From: Acidobacteriota bacterium
GTDB lineage: Bacteria > Acidobacteriota > Blastocatellia > Pyrinomonadales > Pyrinomonadaceae
DNA: 64,000 bases
Direction of reading: 5' to 3'
Assembly (NCBI GenBank): GCA_019639195.1
Contig: JAHBSI010000001.1
Coordinates: 62,001 to 126,000 of the forward strand
Under the pieces are notes generated by a model. That model saw only the letters and a list, made by a program, of their open reading frames with translations, did not search any database and was not told the origin of the DNA. The position numbers and the translations under genes are program-made. This document shows, one piece after another, positions 63,584-64,000 of the stretch (the first letter of the stretch is position 1; each line of letters starts with the position of its first letter).

Positions 63584-64000
63584 TTAGTTGGTATCGTTGC
63601 GCGTCGGGAGGAAAATGTCGCCCTTCGCCAGGACATCGCGTGCCGTGGCAAGGTCTTCATCTTTTAAGTAAGCAACGGTAAAAAGCACGGCATAGCCCTG
63701 TCGGACCGTCGCGTAAAGACGACGCTTCTGCACGCCGGAAGAAGTATCGAGGAATGCAAACTGCATCGCGCCAAGCTTTTCCGCACTTGTTTCGCCAACC
63801 TTAAAGCCCGGCGGCAGTTTGGCGTTCACGAGGCTCTGTCGAACCGCATCCATGTAATCTACCGCATCTTTTATCTGCGGAACCGAAGAGATATTCTCTG
63901 CCGCAATAAGAACAAATGCGTTGTCAGGCGTGCCGGGCATCGACCTGTAGGCGGTCAACAGCACCGTCACATTCTTGCTGAACTGCTTTTTTGCGAGTGG
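63584..64000 (-). CDS. Hypothetical protein, truncated by the window edge
   Basis: This is the 3' part of a minus-strand gene. The frame stays open to base 64000, so the GTG at 63970 is internal and the N-terminus lies beyond the window. The visible residues begin PLAKKQFSKNV and end in DIFLPTRNDTN. They form a mixed alpha/beta domain with one strongly hydrophobic strand (YAVLFTVAYL). I recognise no family. Confidence 0.55.
   Translation of the reverse strand, partial: PLAKKQFSKNVTVLLTAYRSMPGTPDNAFVLIAAENISSVPQIKDAVDYMDAVRQSLVNAKLPPGFKVGETSAEKLGAMQFAFLDTSSGVQKRRLYATVRQGYAVLFTVAYLKDEDLATARDVLAKGDIFLPTRNDTN

Overview
The window reads as chromosomal DNA of a Gram-negative, aerobic heterotroph, most probably an acidobacterium of the Blastocatellia type. 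This placement is an inference from gene content: a VWFA-related lipoprotein-like protein of the kind typical of Acidobacteria (20963-22141), an alternative complex III plus caa3-type oxidase operon in place of a bc1 complex, TonB-dependent uptake, Lol-like lipoprotein genes, and moderately GC-rich codon use. Gene density is high and even. I see no tRNA or rRNA, no insertion sequence, no prophage and no CRISPR array.

Layout. 1-4218: end of a DUF421 protein, a DUF1385 membrane protein, prfA, a histidine phosphatase and a thioredoxin-reductase-like flavoprotein. 4492-8847: a two-gene signalling pair, a TPR/zinc-ribbon/receiver protein and a CheA-like hybrid kinase that lacks the CheW-like domain. 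8861-11589: SDR, gatB and a small secreted protein. 11665-17060: a vitamin B12 uptake locus (btuB, btuD, btuC, btuF) with two separate cobalamin riboswitches, one before btuB and one before btuF. 17101-24018: mtgA, glgC, a secreted nuclease, the VWFA protein, a serine hydrolase and a NYN-domain protein. 24056-24170: a compact small-RNA gene with its own promoter and terminator. 24263-30885: a small conserved protein, a Gfo/Idh/MocA oxidoreductase, an ArnT-like glycosyltransferase, a Sua5/TsaC protein, uvrC and a small lipoprotein-like protein. 30901-36447 (minus strand): CNNM/HlyC protein, enolase, HEAT protein, an iPGM-like protein that has lost its catalytic residues, and thymidine kinase. 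36617-42000: NifU-like scaffold, TlpA-like thioredoxin, GH15 glucoamylase, pyruvate kinase, VIT-type transporter. 42022-45859: radical SAM protein and a Lol-like gene set that contains a 53-residue membrane protein. 46033-59707: one long minus-strand respiratory operon, actABCDEF, an unknown one-TM protein, a SCO protein and coxBACD. 59985-64000: M48 peptidase, rRNA/tRNA uracil methyltransferase, DUF1801 protein, SAM methyltransferase and a truncated gene.

The largest functional unit is the respiratory operon. Alternative complex III oxidises quinol and passes electrons through its cytochromes to an A2-type caa3 oxidase whose CuA subunit carries a fused cytochrome c; the SCO protein would supply copper to the CuA site. 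The B12 locus is an outer-membrane receptor plus an ABC importer, each unit shut off by the vitamin through its own riboswitch. The signals I consider most worth following are the sRNA at 24093-24170, the apparent phosphoglycerate mutase pseudoenzyme next to enolase, the CheA-like kinase without a CheW domain, the 53-residue protein in the Lol-like operon, and three genes (glgC, uvrC, the TlpA-like gene) whose promoters sit so close to the start codon that leaderless mRNAs are likely.
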